Assembly (NCBI GenBank): GCA_009760855.2
Contig: WPIO01000006.1
Span: forward strand, 10,101,001 to 10,165,000
Source: Cristatella mucedo
Taxonomy: Eukaryota; Bryozoa; Phylactolaemata; Cristatellidae
DNA length: 64,000 nt
Direction: 5' to 3'
In this document: piece by piece, positions 1-13,400 of the stretch
How the letters are laid out: each line of letters begins with the position of its first letter
Numbering within the stretch: the first letter of the stretch is position 1
The notes under the pieces: model-generated
The model's database searches: none
Seen by the model: only the letters and a program-made list of their open reading frames with translations
What the model was told of the DNA's origin: nothing
Made by a program: the position numbers and the translations under genes

Positions 1-741
1 TATAAAGAGATTTAGTACACTTAATTCAACATAAAAAATTTGGTATAATAGTAATAATTATAATAATAAGTAGGCTTTCACCTAACCTCCAATTAGCAGG
101 TCCAACCTCTTGCTGGTATCTGGAGCCGACGCGACAAGCCTAGAAAGATTGCCGGAGGATCAAATGCGATTATAACAGCAAGATTACGTAAAACCTCGAC
201 TCTCTTACTCTTTGTAGATCATAAAGTACATTTACCAGTACAATTTAAACCTCATAGGCCACATATTAAGCTGAAAAATACTTCAGACACGGCAATCAGT
301 CAACCGGTGAAACCAGACTTGTCTGGCAGAACTCACCCAACCCGCCAAGTAAGCGATGTGTTTGTAAAGCCGCGAAGGCAAGAGAAGACACTAGGAAAAG
401 CGATGCAGGGGTAGAGTAACGAAGCTGCAGCTGATGATGCTTCTTGCTGGTGGTGACTGGCTGCTGTGAAGCGGCGGTGAGAGCAAGCCACGCTCTATGC
501 TGCACACTGCTCAATACGCTAGCTCAAGCTGTCCAAATATAACTGCTACTACTTTGCCGTACGAATCCTTGAGGATTTTAAGGCGGTCACTCGAAATATG
601 GCAGGGTGACATCCAGAGTCAAAGGAAATATCCCTAACTGATGTTTTGGCAAGGAATATTCATATTTCACTTCCAGATGCATAGACGTAAAGCTTTCGGC
701 AGGAATGAATGGAAGCGAACCTTAGTAGTGGGTCGCTTTAC
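1..741. other. CLCA 3' intron sequence, no exon found
   Basis: This stretch lies downstream of the last CLCA exon that I can place. Exon 14 ends in phase 1, so the next exon must begin with two bases completing a codon. I looked on the minus strand for a continuation of the fibronectin-like domain and found none. A 72-codon open frame on the minus strand (296 to 514) has no CLCA-like residues. The final exon or exons are probably beyond position 1. Confidence 0.5.
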
Positions 742-897
742 CTCTGCCTACGTCGTAATCGTCGCCGACTGCCGTAAATTCTATTGTCACCTGGCCAACA
801 TCGTGCCTGGCGGCGACTATTTTGAGATCTTGTATTCGGGCAGGGGGATAGGCGTCCTTTCCCGAAGGAGGAAGACTCTTCACGGTCAGGAGATCGC
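742..897 (-). CDS. CLCA exon 14 (fibronectin-III-like)
   Basis: The 156-base exon has an acceptor ending CTTCAG and a donor AG|GTAAAG, phase 1 to phase 1. It encodes about residues 749-800, including PPARIQDLKIV and, near its end, VGDDYDVGR. CLCA proteins carry a closely similar P-R-I-x-D-L and GDDYD-x-GR signature in the C-terminal fibronectin-like domain. This is the last exon visible; the reading frame must continue off the left edge. Confidence 0.85.
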
Positions 898-3800
898 CTG
901 AAGTTGATCTTTCGAAAGCACCTGCTAGTTCTGATGTAACTGGCAGAATTTGTTCTTTATCACCTGGCTCTGTAGGTAGACAACATTTTTTTAGTCATGT
1001 ACAGCAAAGGCAGTCTTGTTTAGCATGCAGTAGTTGTGAATTATTCCTTCATTAACGATCGTTCACTTATCGCTGTTACATTATAGAGCATTCTCTTATT
1101 AAAAAGCGTCACGGCAATGGTAAATAAATGTTCAGTACAGGGTAGCTGGCCTTATACCAACTAGCCCAGCGTTTAAACAAAGAAAAAATGAGCAGTACAA
1201 ACGGCCTTATGAACATTTCAGAAAAGATGCGAGATATGAGTGGAAATGAATATTTTTTGATTACTCATTTGAAAAGAAAAGAAAAGGAAAAAAAAGATGG
1301 GAACCAATAAATACAAAATTAAAGTATCATTTCATAAAGTGTCTGCAGTTATGTAAAGCTACTGATTGTACTGTCGCCCAAAATAAAAACATAGGTGAAG
1401 CATTTTGAGTTATTGAAACAATCTGGAAATGAACTACTTCCGTTACAATGTAATGAGTTACAAATCGTGAAAAGAAAAGTAAACAATTTGAAGGATTGAC
1501 CCACTGTATATTAAGTACTAGGGAAGCAGTGGGCCAAAATTTTGTCAAGTCCACTCTTATTGCTCACATTTTGAATGTAGGAGAGTCTAAAGTCGCTTTC
1601 TCCGTGAGAGTAGATGGGCTTACTGAGGTCTGCCATTGGCAAGTTACTGACCTTACTGCCACAACTTACCTGGAGCTCGGGCTGCTCGGCTGAATGTCAT
1701 GGCCGTCTTGACAGTTGTCTCGTTCGTTCCATCTACCTGGACCCTCACAGAGTATGTCCCAATTTGAGGTGGCCGGAAAAAGTAGCCGGAGTAGATGCCG
1801 TCGTTTTTCACAATATCTGATCCTGCACAGATCCAGCCACTGAATCAGCCCTTTACAGACTGGCGTCAGCTCACCAATAGCGACTTTTTGAAATGTTGAT
1901 CATTTAATTATTAATCAACCTAGATAACTCATAGTTCTTAATAGAAGCGAATTATCGATGCTGTTTCTGTTGCTGCGAATTTGACTGCAATTCTGGCCTC
2001 TGCTTCCAGACTGCGCCTCAACCGCTCCTGCCTCAGCCGCTCCTGCCCCAGCGGCTCCTGCAACTATTTACTGCTGCTTGCGCCTCCACTGCTGATGATA
2101 CTGCTGCAAAAGGACTTGACGATTACGGAATCAGTACGTATAGGCATTTTCTGTGGAACTAACTTTTCAAATGGCTAGAAAAAATATAGCAGAAATAGAC
2201 AAGAGGCAATTGAATATTTCAGATCTTATGGAATGGAAGTGTGTTTTGTAATCACTCTTCGTCCTAGAGTACGGCCTTGTATCCCTGTTCACTTCTTTCC
2301 GGCGCTGAAGAGCGGCCTCGGGCGACTCCAAGGGTGTTGTGAACCTTGACCTGACTCCTCAGCGATACCGTCTAGTATTCCAGTGCTATCCTTGCGGTGA
2401 CTGTTTACGACCTGTCCTTGGATATGCTACTCAAATTAGGAACTGCTTAGCATAATGTGTGATGTCGCCATTAGTCGATGCCTACAGGCGGGCCTTCTTC
2501 AGCCGGTCAGTAAGAACCTTCCAGTGTCTTACGTTCTCCCTATCAACAGCTCGGCTATCAAACCTACGACATATATGAGTAAAGTTCTGATTATTGCACG
2601 TTGCGGCAGTAGCTCGCTTGCAGTGCCTCAGCATGTTGTGAAATATCGACCGGTGGCTGATACTAAGGTGAATTTTAAATTCGAAGGGGCTGCGTCTGCC
2701 GGGTCGGCTACATGCCGACTCAAATGCAAGCCACATAATCGGCGTCGCACAGTTGCTGGACAGCCTTTTAAATTCCACCTGCTAGATATCCACTCGCTAA
2801 AAGCCAAGAGGTTACTTATCCATGATCGGGCTGTCCAGTAAAAACTTGATGCATCTAGATGCATGATTTCTGCTTACCGAAACGAGGATGACGCTTTGCT
2901 CCTGAGACCACCCCACCCGGGTTCTCATTCTTTCAGTCCATGCAATTTGACAAGGTTAATGGTGGGTTGCAATTGTTTCTCATGAGTCGTTTGGCTATAA
3001 GACGTGCAGTTATTAGCATGGGCCATCGTTTGAATCAGTTGCATTCAGGTCCTATTCAAAAACAGTGAGTCTCACTGTTGTGATATACCGACCTCCTTCT
3101 GGCTGTCTAAACTTGTTTGTAGAAGAGTTTTTGGAGTTACTCGCTAAAATATGTGTGTGACAGGCATTTAATGATTGCAGGAGACTTAAATATTCACGTT
3201 AATAACCCTAGCAACAACCAGATCCACTCATTTTTTTATTTTCAGTAGAATTTTGGTTTGGTTTAACACGTTAATCGTACCACTCACGTTGGTGGCCATA
3301 TCCTAGATCTAGTGATCGATAAAGATGTCTGCCCCACTGATCTTGTTGTGGGTCCATTGACTCTATCGGATCATTGCTCGGTCTAGTTTACTGTTCCTGC
3401 TCCTTTACACTACCGGGTAATGTCAAGTTTATCAAGCGGCGTAACTTAAAAAGCACTGACAAAGAAAGGCTTATGAAATCGGTTTAAAGAGACGGGTCTT
3501 CTTGATCTGCACCTATCCTCGATACCCTCATTGATGCTGTTAGCGTGACACTTATGAGTGCTCCTGACAAGCATGCTCCATACATTCTGACCGTATACAG
3601 AGTAGTGGAGATTCCTTTTAATTCACAAAAAACTTCAAAAGATACGCCACATTAAGTGCAGGGTTGAACGTCATTTTAAGAAATCCGGGTCTGATGCAGA
3701 TCTATTCAATTTCAAAAACTACCGTCGAGTCTACACTCTAAAGGTCAAGAAAGCCATGTCTTCTTTTTTCACTCCAAAACTGAAGTCCTTCTATTCTGAC

Positions 3801-6800
3801 CCGAAATATATTTATAAGACCGTAAACAATTTACATGGCAATACGGGAAAGTCTCACTCTCCAGATAATGATGCCTAGGCCGAAAAGCTTTCAGCCATCT
3901 TTACTGAAAAAACTGTGCACATTTGTGCCTCCATAAAGCTCCGTAAGACTAAAGCGATTGCAGAATCGCAATCTGTGAACTTTCTTAAAAGATTTTCCGA
4001 GGTTTCTGCATGCAACGCGCCTACCTTACCGAGGTAAACGTAAAAAGAGTTCATCTCCTAAAGACGCTTTACTATCACGCTTGTTTGACCCAGTGGTTAG
4101 GTGCTCACTCAAACCAAGGTCTGGCCGAGGTCATGGGCTCTAGCACACCGGCCAAACATCATACCACCCATTTTTCGGAATCCATCAGTTTGCCAATACA
4201 TGGTACAAACCTCAAATCCTTTGGAGACTGTGCATTTAGTTTGAATGCTCCCAGAGCCAGGAACTCACTCCCGACTTGCGTCAGAACATCCCCTGATTTG
4301 ACCATATTTAAAAAGAGCTTAGAAACACATCTATTTAGGACAGCATTTAGTGGGTCCCGGTGATTCGTCCTTAATGTGCTTATGCGTGCTGACACTGTGC
4401 ATACTGCCACTAACCACACTTGCATGCTGACCCTGTGCATGTCACCCCTAACCATGTTACTCATGTTGTTTATCGAGCATGATAGTACTCACAATTCAAT
4501 CTCGTTTCCCTTTGCAGCAAATGTAAAGCGCCTAGAAAGACATTGAGTTCTCTGAGGGCACTTTATTAAGTGCATTATTATTATTAGGCTCTTTGCAAAT
4601 AAATTATATATTTTTAAATTATATCTCAGTGATCTTCACTGGCAAACCAACTTAACCCAACAATAACTGAGATTTTCAATGCTTTTCTGGAAAAGAGTTT
4701 GTACCCTTGTCCTTCAATTCGGCAACCATTAGACAGCTACTTAAAAATCCTGGATAAGATATAGAGTCCCATGCAAACTACAGCCTAGTTTCTCTTCTTG
4801 CTTTTCTGTCAAAGATTCTTGAAAAGTTGTCGCTAAGCAGCAGGTAGCACGCATTGAAAAGAATGCCATTTCATAAAAATTTGAATCGGGGCATAAGCGG
4901 CAGCACTCCAACGAAACTGCTCTTCTACGTGTTATCAATAACATCCTATGCAGCAACTGTGACGGTAATGTCACTGATCTAGCACTGCTAGATCTATCAG
5001 CTGCCTTCGACGCCACTAATCACAATATTCTACTTGAACAATTAAGAACAACGATCGGTCTGGTAGACGAGGCACTGTCGTGGTTAAAATCGTACTTGTC
5101 TGATCGTGCTCAATCCGTGTCGTGTGTGGTCTCATCTACCAGATCAGTCGCCTGTGGAGTCAATTAAGTGTCCGTCTTCTGTCAGTGGCAGTGATCCAAT
5201 TACACTTAAACTCTGAGAAAAGTGATTAAGGCTCATGGAATAGGATATCCCTTTTATGTGGACGATACTCAGCTATATTTGTCATTTAAACCATCGGAAT
5301 CTGCTGCAGCAGCAGATAAACTGAATGCTTGGCTTTCCGATATTCGATCCTGGATGTCAGAAAATTTCTTGAAACTAAACGACGGTAAAAGGAAACTGCT
5401 GCTCACTGGACACCCTAAGCGGGTGGCTTGATTAGGAGCTGCTCTGTTCTTCTAATAGGTGAATGCTGCTGCTGCTGTGCGACCTTCGCCGCCGTGTGCT
5501 CGGCATTTAGGTGTCGTCTTCGACAGCTGCCTTAATTTTTAAAAGCTTCATTCAGAAGACTACTTCTACAGATTGCATCTATTGCGTTCGATCCCCGATA
5601 TCTAATATTAGGAGCTGCTTTCCAAGGAGCTGGCAACAGATTTAACTAGCTCTTTTGTTCTGTTTCAGCTTGATTTTTACAATTCCCTTTTGGCTGAGCT
5701 ATCGAAAAAAGCCACTAGGCTGGCCACCAAAGCTAGCAATGTATATGCCTGCAAGGCTAGCTTGCAAGTACCGGAGGTTTGACCAAGTGTCTCCCTAGCT
5801 AAAAAAAAGCCGCCAAGATGGCTGCCGGTTGATCAACGGATACAGAGCAAAGTTCTTACGCCAACCCTTACACTGACTCACAAGGATCGCCACGGCTTGG
5901 CTCCTCCATACCTAGCTAAACAGCTGTATCAATTTCAGCCTTCTCGTGCCTACATGCCCTCTATGGACAATAAATTAGATTGCTACTCACAGCACCAGCT
6001 ATTCTCCTGCCTCAGCTATATTTTTCACTTCCTCCGATATGGTTTTTCAGGCTGCTTGTCTGCCAGTGAAGATCAATTAGGAAATGGTGTAGGGGGTTCA
6101 GGAGACGAACATTTTTTACTAGAATTTAATAAAGTAGCCAGATCGCGTATATAAACCATCGGAAAATCTCTTAAGGAAGGTCGCAGGTGGTGACTCAATA
6201 CTTGCATTACTCAGACGAAGCTTTAATGAGGCCTGAATACCTTCCATTTTTCTGACGAACAAATCTCAAAACAAGTCGGCCGAGTGGTTAATATCCGAAG
6301 AGTGAGACCCCCTCGGAGTTGGCAAGCATATTGTTCCCCATCTCATAAATCTGTTTGTTTCCAAATGGGAGGACTTAAAAAGAACCACTGGATTTGCTAT
6401 GCTTCCCGGTGTATAATCGGCGGAAGCATTTGAGATTGGATAGATTAGATTCGTTAATAGCTCAGGAGGTAAAATTCTCGATCTCCACCACCGAGGTCGT
6501 GGGTTCAAATTCTGCAAATGGCGATCCTTTACTGCCAGCTGCAAGTGGTAGAAAAAGCCGTTAGGACTCTACTGCTGCTACACGATTTAGACAGTTAAAA
6601 CGGCTAATATAGTCATCAGACCTAGACTTTTTAAAGCTGTGTTCAAGCCTGCGCCTAAAACAGCACATCTGTTGAAGTTTTTTTGGATAATTGATCGGAG
6701 TCTCCACGATTGCGTACACTGACATAATGTATGATAGCACGCTCGTACAGGATATGCCAAGTTTAATTTTCACTGCATCAGTGTACTTATTGATGCTATC

Positions 6801-9800
6801 GGTTGAATCAGGATGCAGATAAAAATGACCTGCTAAAAGGCATTTTTCAAAAATGTATTCTGGTCAATGTTTTTTAAGCTCTGCCACTAAACAAACGACT
6901 CTGCGTTACTTTACATATACAAGACAACAAGAACAGTGAGACGGAGTAATAATCCGAGATATTCAGTGGGAACGCAACTAGGTCAGAGGGGTAGACAGAC
7001 ATGCTTAGTGAGAACGAGATTCAGGATATGGCCACCAGAATAAGTGGTATGATTAAGGTCTTGAACCGAACCAAAGTTGTGCGGACAGTCAAGAAATGAG
7101 TGGACCTGACTATTTCTAGTTTTTTCAGCGTAAATGTTTGATGACTCCTGAAATAAATAAAGGCCAGTCCCCACACACGAATATTTTAGCGAGGGACCCA
7201 AAAACACATCTCTAAACAAGTTCAGACAGCCAGAAGGAGGTTGGTAGATCACAAATGTGAGCGGCATAGCCTTTGACGGGGACACGATAGCGACCGATCA
7301 AAACTGTGGCAAATGCGAAAATATTCAGGTCTTATATCTAAACGACTCTAGAACAATAACAGCAACTCACCTTTTCCAATCGCTTCGTCTGAAAGAACGA
7401 GAACTCGGGTAGAGTGGTCGCAGATATCCAGCTACCAGAGCATGGCGTCATCAACATCTCGGTCAACAGAAATGTGTGTAGCTTTTCTTGGACAGCCATA
7501 TTGATCGCGGATAAATGAACCTTTGGTTTTTAGTGAGCGGGAATATTTGAGGTTGAATTCCAGATTACGTCTAATACCTACGGGCGGCCCACTCAAAGTA
7601 GTCGGGCTGCAGATAGTATTTTTCGCATTTGTCGGCCGACAGCGACTGCACTTCCAGGTAAATGGTTCGCGTGCAAGTGGTTAAACACTTTCAAACAAAG
7701 TAGTAGTTGCACAAGACCAATTAAATGGTTTCAATGCTAGGCAGCATGTAGCCAGGGCCGCAGACGCTGCGCCTACGAATCAGGGCGGATCCCCCACTAA
7801 CGGCTGACGGTCAACGTTATACTTCATGCTGAGGCACAGCGAGTGAGCTACTACCACAACGAGTGCTAGGCAGCGCTTTAAACTTTCGGAGCCTAGGTTT
7901 GATTGCCGAGCATCTGATAGGATGAATGCAGGATGCAGGTGAAAGCAAGCTGGTAGGTATTGACAAATGGCGACATCGTACCATAGGCTAAACAAGTCCA
8001 GTTTTGAGTGGCATGTCAGAGGACAGCTCGTACACAGTCACAGCGAAGACGTTAGCGGAATACCAGAAGGTATTACGAAGAAGTTAGGGAAAAGTCCACA
8101 CTTCAGCTTGGAGTTGCCCGAGACCGTTCTCTGGTGCTGGGAAGAGTGTAATTGGTTCTTTTAAGTGAGCCGAGTCTTCCTTCCACTTTGATTTACATAT
8201 GAAGGGTGATGCTTACAAAACCAAACGGGCCTCACCGCGAACCTTGAAAGGTCTATATGGTCCTTTTGCAGCAAATGTAAAGTGCCTAGGAAGAGATTGA
8301 GTTCTCTGGGGGCGCTTTATCAATTGCATTATTATTATAAATTATTATTATTATTAGCTTCCTAAAAGCTCTCTTACAGACCAGAAAAAAGTTTGCGTCC
8401 TCGTGGGGCACATTCAGGATATTCAAGAATCGTGGGATTACAGCTAGCTGACCATGAATGGCCAGCGCCGCAACTGCAGCTCGGTGTTCCTAGCTAGGTT
8501 AAACTCGTATGACTATCATTATTTCTTATCACGACAGAAAAAGTGTATCACACCCCAAATGATAGTCAGCAATCGGCAGCCTGATTTATGTTGTTCTTTA
8601 CTGAATCGTCGGTCGATGTCTTCATTCTCAAGCAATTCAGTAGTCGTGACACTGTTAATACAAGTTAATTTTTCGGTCTGAATCTTAAGGTCCACAATTC
8701 TCTTAGTTCACCATTACGTAGCTCATTTAGGTTAGATCTGTGGCAACGTCAGCATCAACAGTTTCTGCATAGGTTTTTAGCTGCCGGGTAAATACAACTC
8801 TCACTTTGCCTAACTTAGCGATGCTGCCTGTTTTTGAAGACAACTCACTGCTCCTAAATCCACGAGATATTGGCTTATTTTGCTATGCACTCGATATTTC
8901 ATAGCTATTTTTACCCTTATTCCATTTAATTCTGACTTCTAATTTATGGTTATTTGATTATATCACTGCCATTGATTTAGCATTGGCGACGATCAGGGTT
9001 AGCATGGTTTACAGAAGACTTCTCAGCATAATTCTTACGCTGACCCACAAGGTCCACCACGGCTTGGCTCCTTCTTACCTAGCTAAACTGCTGCGTCAGT
9101 TTCAGCCTCTTTGTACCCTCAGGTCTTATGTGGACAATAAATTAGCTGTTCCATTCCTCCGCTTAAAGACCGTTGGTGACAGAACCTTTAGCTCTGCAGG
9201 TCCAAGGCTGTGGAACTCGCTGCCACAATTCTTACGCAACTACAACTACTCTTCTGCTGCCGTCTATGGCTAATTATTTCTAGCCATCCTGAGCTGCTAC
9301 TTCCACGCTACCCTCTACTTCAGCTTCTCTCCTGACTTAGTTATGCTTCCCACTTTCTTTTTGTTGTGTGAGACAAAATCTGCTGGCTACCGAATACGTA
9401 CCGGAAGCTGCTTAGGCTGTAAGTGCGCTATACAAAACATTCCTGTGTAACATCCGCATAGTCTTAATGGCTTTGCGGAGTTACAGACGGAGATACATTA
9501 CATTACCTAATGGCCAGTTGATCTTAGTCGTTTGTTGAGACAACAGACTAAGATATTGTCGCAAAACTTACCTGAGCCGCTATCTCTCAGCTGCATCTCA
9601 ATAGGGGTGCCGTTCGGGCTCTCCAGGCGGGCAAAAACGCTGGCGTGTAATACTGCTTTATAGTCCTTCATCACGTAGGCAAAAACTGCAAGCGGTCTTA
9701 GAGCTCCTAAAAGGAATTAATTCGAGTTTTCTTCGCGAAACAGCTTCAGACTGTTAATGGGAGCTGTATGCGAAAGTTTAGCTTCATGACATATACCCAG

Positions 9801-10382
9801 ATAGCCCAGTGTTCATACCTGAAAAATCTCTTGTCTCTTCGCTGGTTGTAACTTCTACGCTTATGGGAGAAGTCTGGCTACCTGGATTTGGCTTCGAATA
9901 CACTTGCATCGCTATGACCGCATCCCCGGCTATCAAGTTTTGCACAGCGACGTTCCACGTGCCGACCTGGTAAGGGATTTGTAATGCCAGCAGCATTAAA
10001 ATTGGCACGGGCTGCTCTCTTCAGACTTTCACTGAGTCGCAGATTGTTTGCACTATACTTGCCTGAAGAGTGTCATTAAATGTAAATGTCTTAGAATTAC
10101 TGGAGCTTGTACTTGTGTAATTTTGACTCGTATTTCCAGGTTTAGTCACAGTAAGGAACAAACGATAAGCTGGGTCAGACCAGCTGAAGGTAAATCTGGT
10201 ATCACTCCCAAGGTCTTTCTCGATTACCACTTGCTGCAGGAGTGTTGATTGCGCAGATAACTTCGTAGCCCGACTCGTGACCTTGAGAGAAAAAAATTTA
10301 ATGGGTGCACGAGAACCTCAGCCGCATTTTACTTCAAGATAAATAAGGGCCCTAGCAATAAATTATCAAATGCCAAAGGTGT

Positions 10383-10429
<47 letters not shown>

Positions 10430-13400
10430 CATACATGTTATGTCTATACTACATAGCTGTTCAAATTTGACCGAAAAGCTCTTAAGAGGAGGCAGATTAA
10501 GCGAGAAGCTACAGGAGATCGTAGTTCTAGAAATAGGTTCTGATAAGGTCAGCAGTGACGACATCTTGCCTGCGACGTCAGTGCTCATCCCTCTCTTGTG
10601 CTGCACTCGGTAGCAGTCGGAGAGCCTCCAGCCATACAGCATGTATCCTATAAATCCGTGTCAGTAAATTTTAATACATTTGACAAACAGCCTTTATCGA
10701 CGTTTTTTAGTGGCAACATCAAATAGGGTCGGTTGATTGGCATGCATATTGCCTAAGGTAGGCTACCGCACAAGTTTTTCGCTTTATCTCAGCTTTCTCA
10801 GACAATTATAGCAAAAACTAGCAAAAAAGAATTGCAATAAAATAACAATAAATTAGTTGTATATAATCATAACAATAAAAGCAATACATCGGTAAGGTAT
10901 CGTTAGAAAACTAAATCCCTTGACTCAAGGCGATTTGAAAGCCCCTAAAATAAAGTATGTCAACTGACTAGCGGTTTAAAAAAAAGCAAAGAAAACGTTC
11001 AACGTGCATAAGAGCACATAGAGCTGATCTCACTTACTAAGTGAATTTTGAAAGAAATACGTCAGTTTATTGATCTCATTTAGTTGTCATCAAGTTGCGG
11101 AATGTCGTGTTGTCGGTCGGTAGTTCATCTCAGGCCTTGGGTGCAATATAATGCACGTTTTTGTAAGTTGCTAAAGGACATGAGGCTGCTTAGCGATGCA
11201 GTCAAGCAGCTAGAGTCAAACGAGGGGATGCGTCGATGGTGAGTCCAATGAATTAGGAATCTGTTAACTTTGAATGTGCAGCTGAATAGATGGACTTTAA
11301 AATAAGTTAAATGTAACTTGGTAGAAAAAGCTTAGATCCAGATACGCTATTTGGAAGAAATATTCCTTCGAGACTCCATGCAATGTACTGCGAACCATAG
11401 GTCAACCTCAGATTGTGAAATTATGACACATTTATGTGTTTATGAGAACAGACACATAAATTCTTTGGTCCAGCTACGTTTGCACATGATTAATAAGAAC
11501 TTAAACATTAAGATGATTACCAATTCCGGGCGTTCCTTAAGTTTTAAAGCAAATTTCTAAATAGCCCCATCAATATTATCATTTAATGTTGAACTATATA
11601 AATTAAATGAAGACTCGTGGAGAGATCGTAACGGTCGCATGGGTGTTTGTTTCAATAAATACCAATCAAAGAAGGCTCGCCCATAATATTTCCAACTATC
11701 TGCAACTGAACTCATTTCTTTCTGCAGCTGAAGCCATGACATGACTAAATTGTAAAGTTAATTATTTTACTAATAAACCTACGTTTTGAGGTGAAATCAC
11801 GAAATGCTCATCAGCATTTTTTCTAGGTTGAAAAACTACAACTATTTTAATTTCTTTTAATAATTTTTTAAGATGTTATTTTTTACTCTTTCATCTGCAT
11901 TACATTTTCCGTATTTCCGCTTGGACGTGTGACATTAAAAAATAGGAGATCAACAAAGGAATTCTCTAACTTTAGTTCATTTGTTGTTTCGAAAGCCTAA
12001 ATCGGTAATTAAACCGTTGAGCAATTATATCTGTGCAGCCACAATTTCAATCCTCGTCCAGACTGAACCAGTTATTAAGAGTGTGGTTAGAGCTAAAACC
12101 TGGAATTGAAACTGATTTAATCATTTCATAATATAATTTTTTGCTCATTTATATTTCTCTGGGCTAACATTTGGAATAAGTATCAACACAACCATTTTGT
12201 AACCCGCCGAGATGCTAAAGGTAGCTTTATGTATCGATGTGGTCGCCTATTTATTTTCCTTTTTTATTCCTTCAGAAATCGAAGGATTAATTTGAGGGTC
12301 GTTAGCTTATCATATTATGAATGTTTCCTTACTGTGATCGCTGTCGTGGTCGTGTCCTTCTGAAGTCGGCTGGTCACGGTGCTTGTTAGCCCATCTGTCA
12401 GAGCAGTGGAGTCTTCTCTGCCGGAATAAAAGAATGCCAAGCCGCCTGCAACACAGTGAGGTTCGGCATTAGCAGTCAGCCAGGTCACTATCTTATGAGC
12501 CTCGACCCAGTCTACCACGTGTCAATTGCTACCCAGTGGCATTCTTAGCAAGCCTACACACAGTCAACCTAATGCTGCTAATAGCGACTTGATATGCACA
12601 GTTATGCACAGATCTTCTAGGCTGCCAAGGATCCTATAGAAAAGCACAGTACCTGTTTGATCTGCCATCGCCATTAGCTGCGGGTCAGCTGCGCTAGTAA
12701 ACAGCAGTGTGTCAATTATGACGCCTGCATCTTTTACGTTAGGTAGGATCGATGAAATATAAGGTGCTGCATTTTCTTGGCCGTCGCTTATTACAATCAT
12801 AAAGCTTCCGGTTGGATCTCTACCATTAAATGTCAGCAGCTATAACAAAAATGTAAATATGGAGTCATTCCAACAAAACTCAGCAATCAATCAGTGGCAG
12901 CCCAATTTGTCTGACGCTACGATAAGCATAACTTGCCTTGGAGCGTAATTTATAAGCAGTTAAACACTTCAACATTAGGAAACATTTAATAGCCAACCAT
13001 TTTGTTTCACGCCAGGATTAAACCCGGGATATTAAGGTTGGGATCAAGGTCAGGAGTTTAAGATTGGGGTCAAGGTCATGGTTTTCAGGTCGGGGTAAGG
13101 TGCATTGCGCCTGCCCCGTGGGACTTCCCTCAGTCCATTGGGGTTCCCCTTGCCTCTTGCTCCGCCCTGGTCTCACGCCCAAAAAGTGAAAGGTTATTTG
13201 TAAAGTCTAGTCAGGAGGACAGTGCTCAACTCCAAAGTATAGAGCCCGTAAAACGCACTTTTATGTTGCTAATAGTGTTAATGGTTAAGAAAATCTAAAA
13301 TAGAGCGCTTATGATCTGAGGGCACAAGGACAATAAATGTGGTGCAGCTAATTCAGCTAGGTAGGAAGAAGCCAGGCTGCATGGAGGCCTTGAGGATCAA

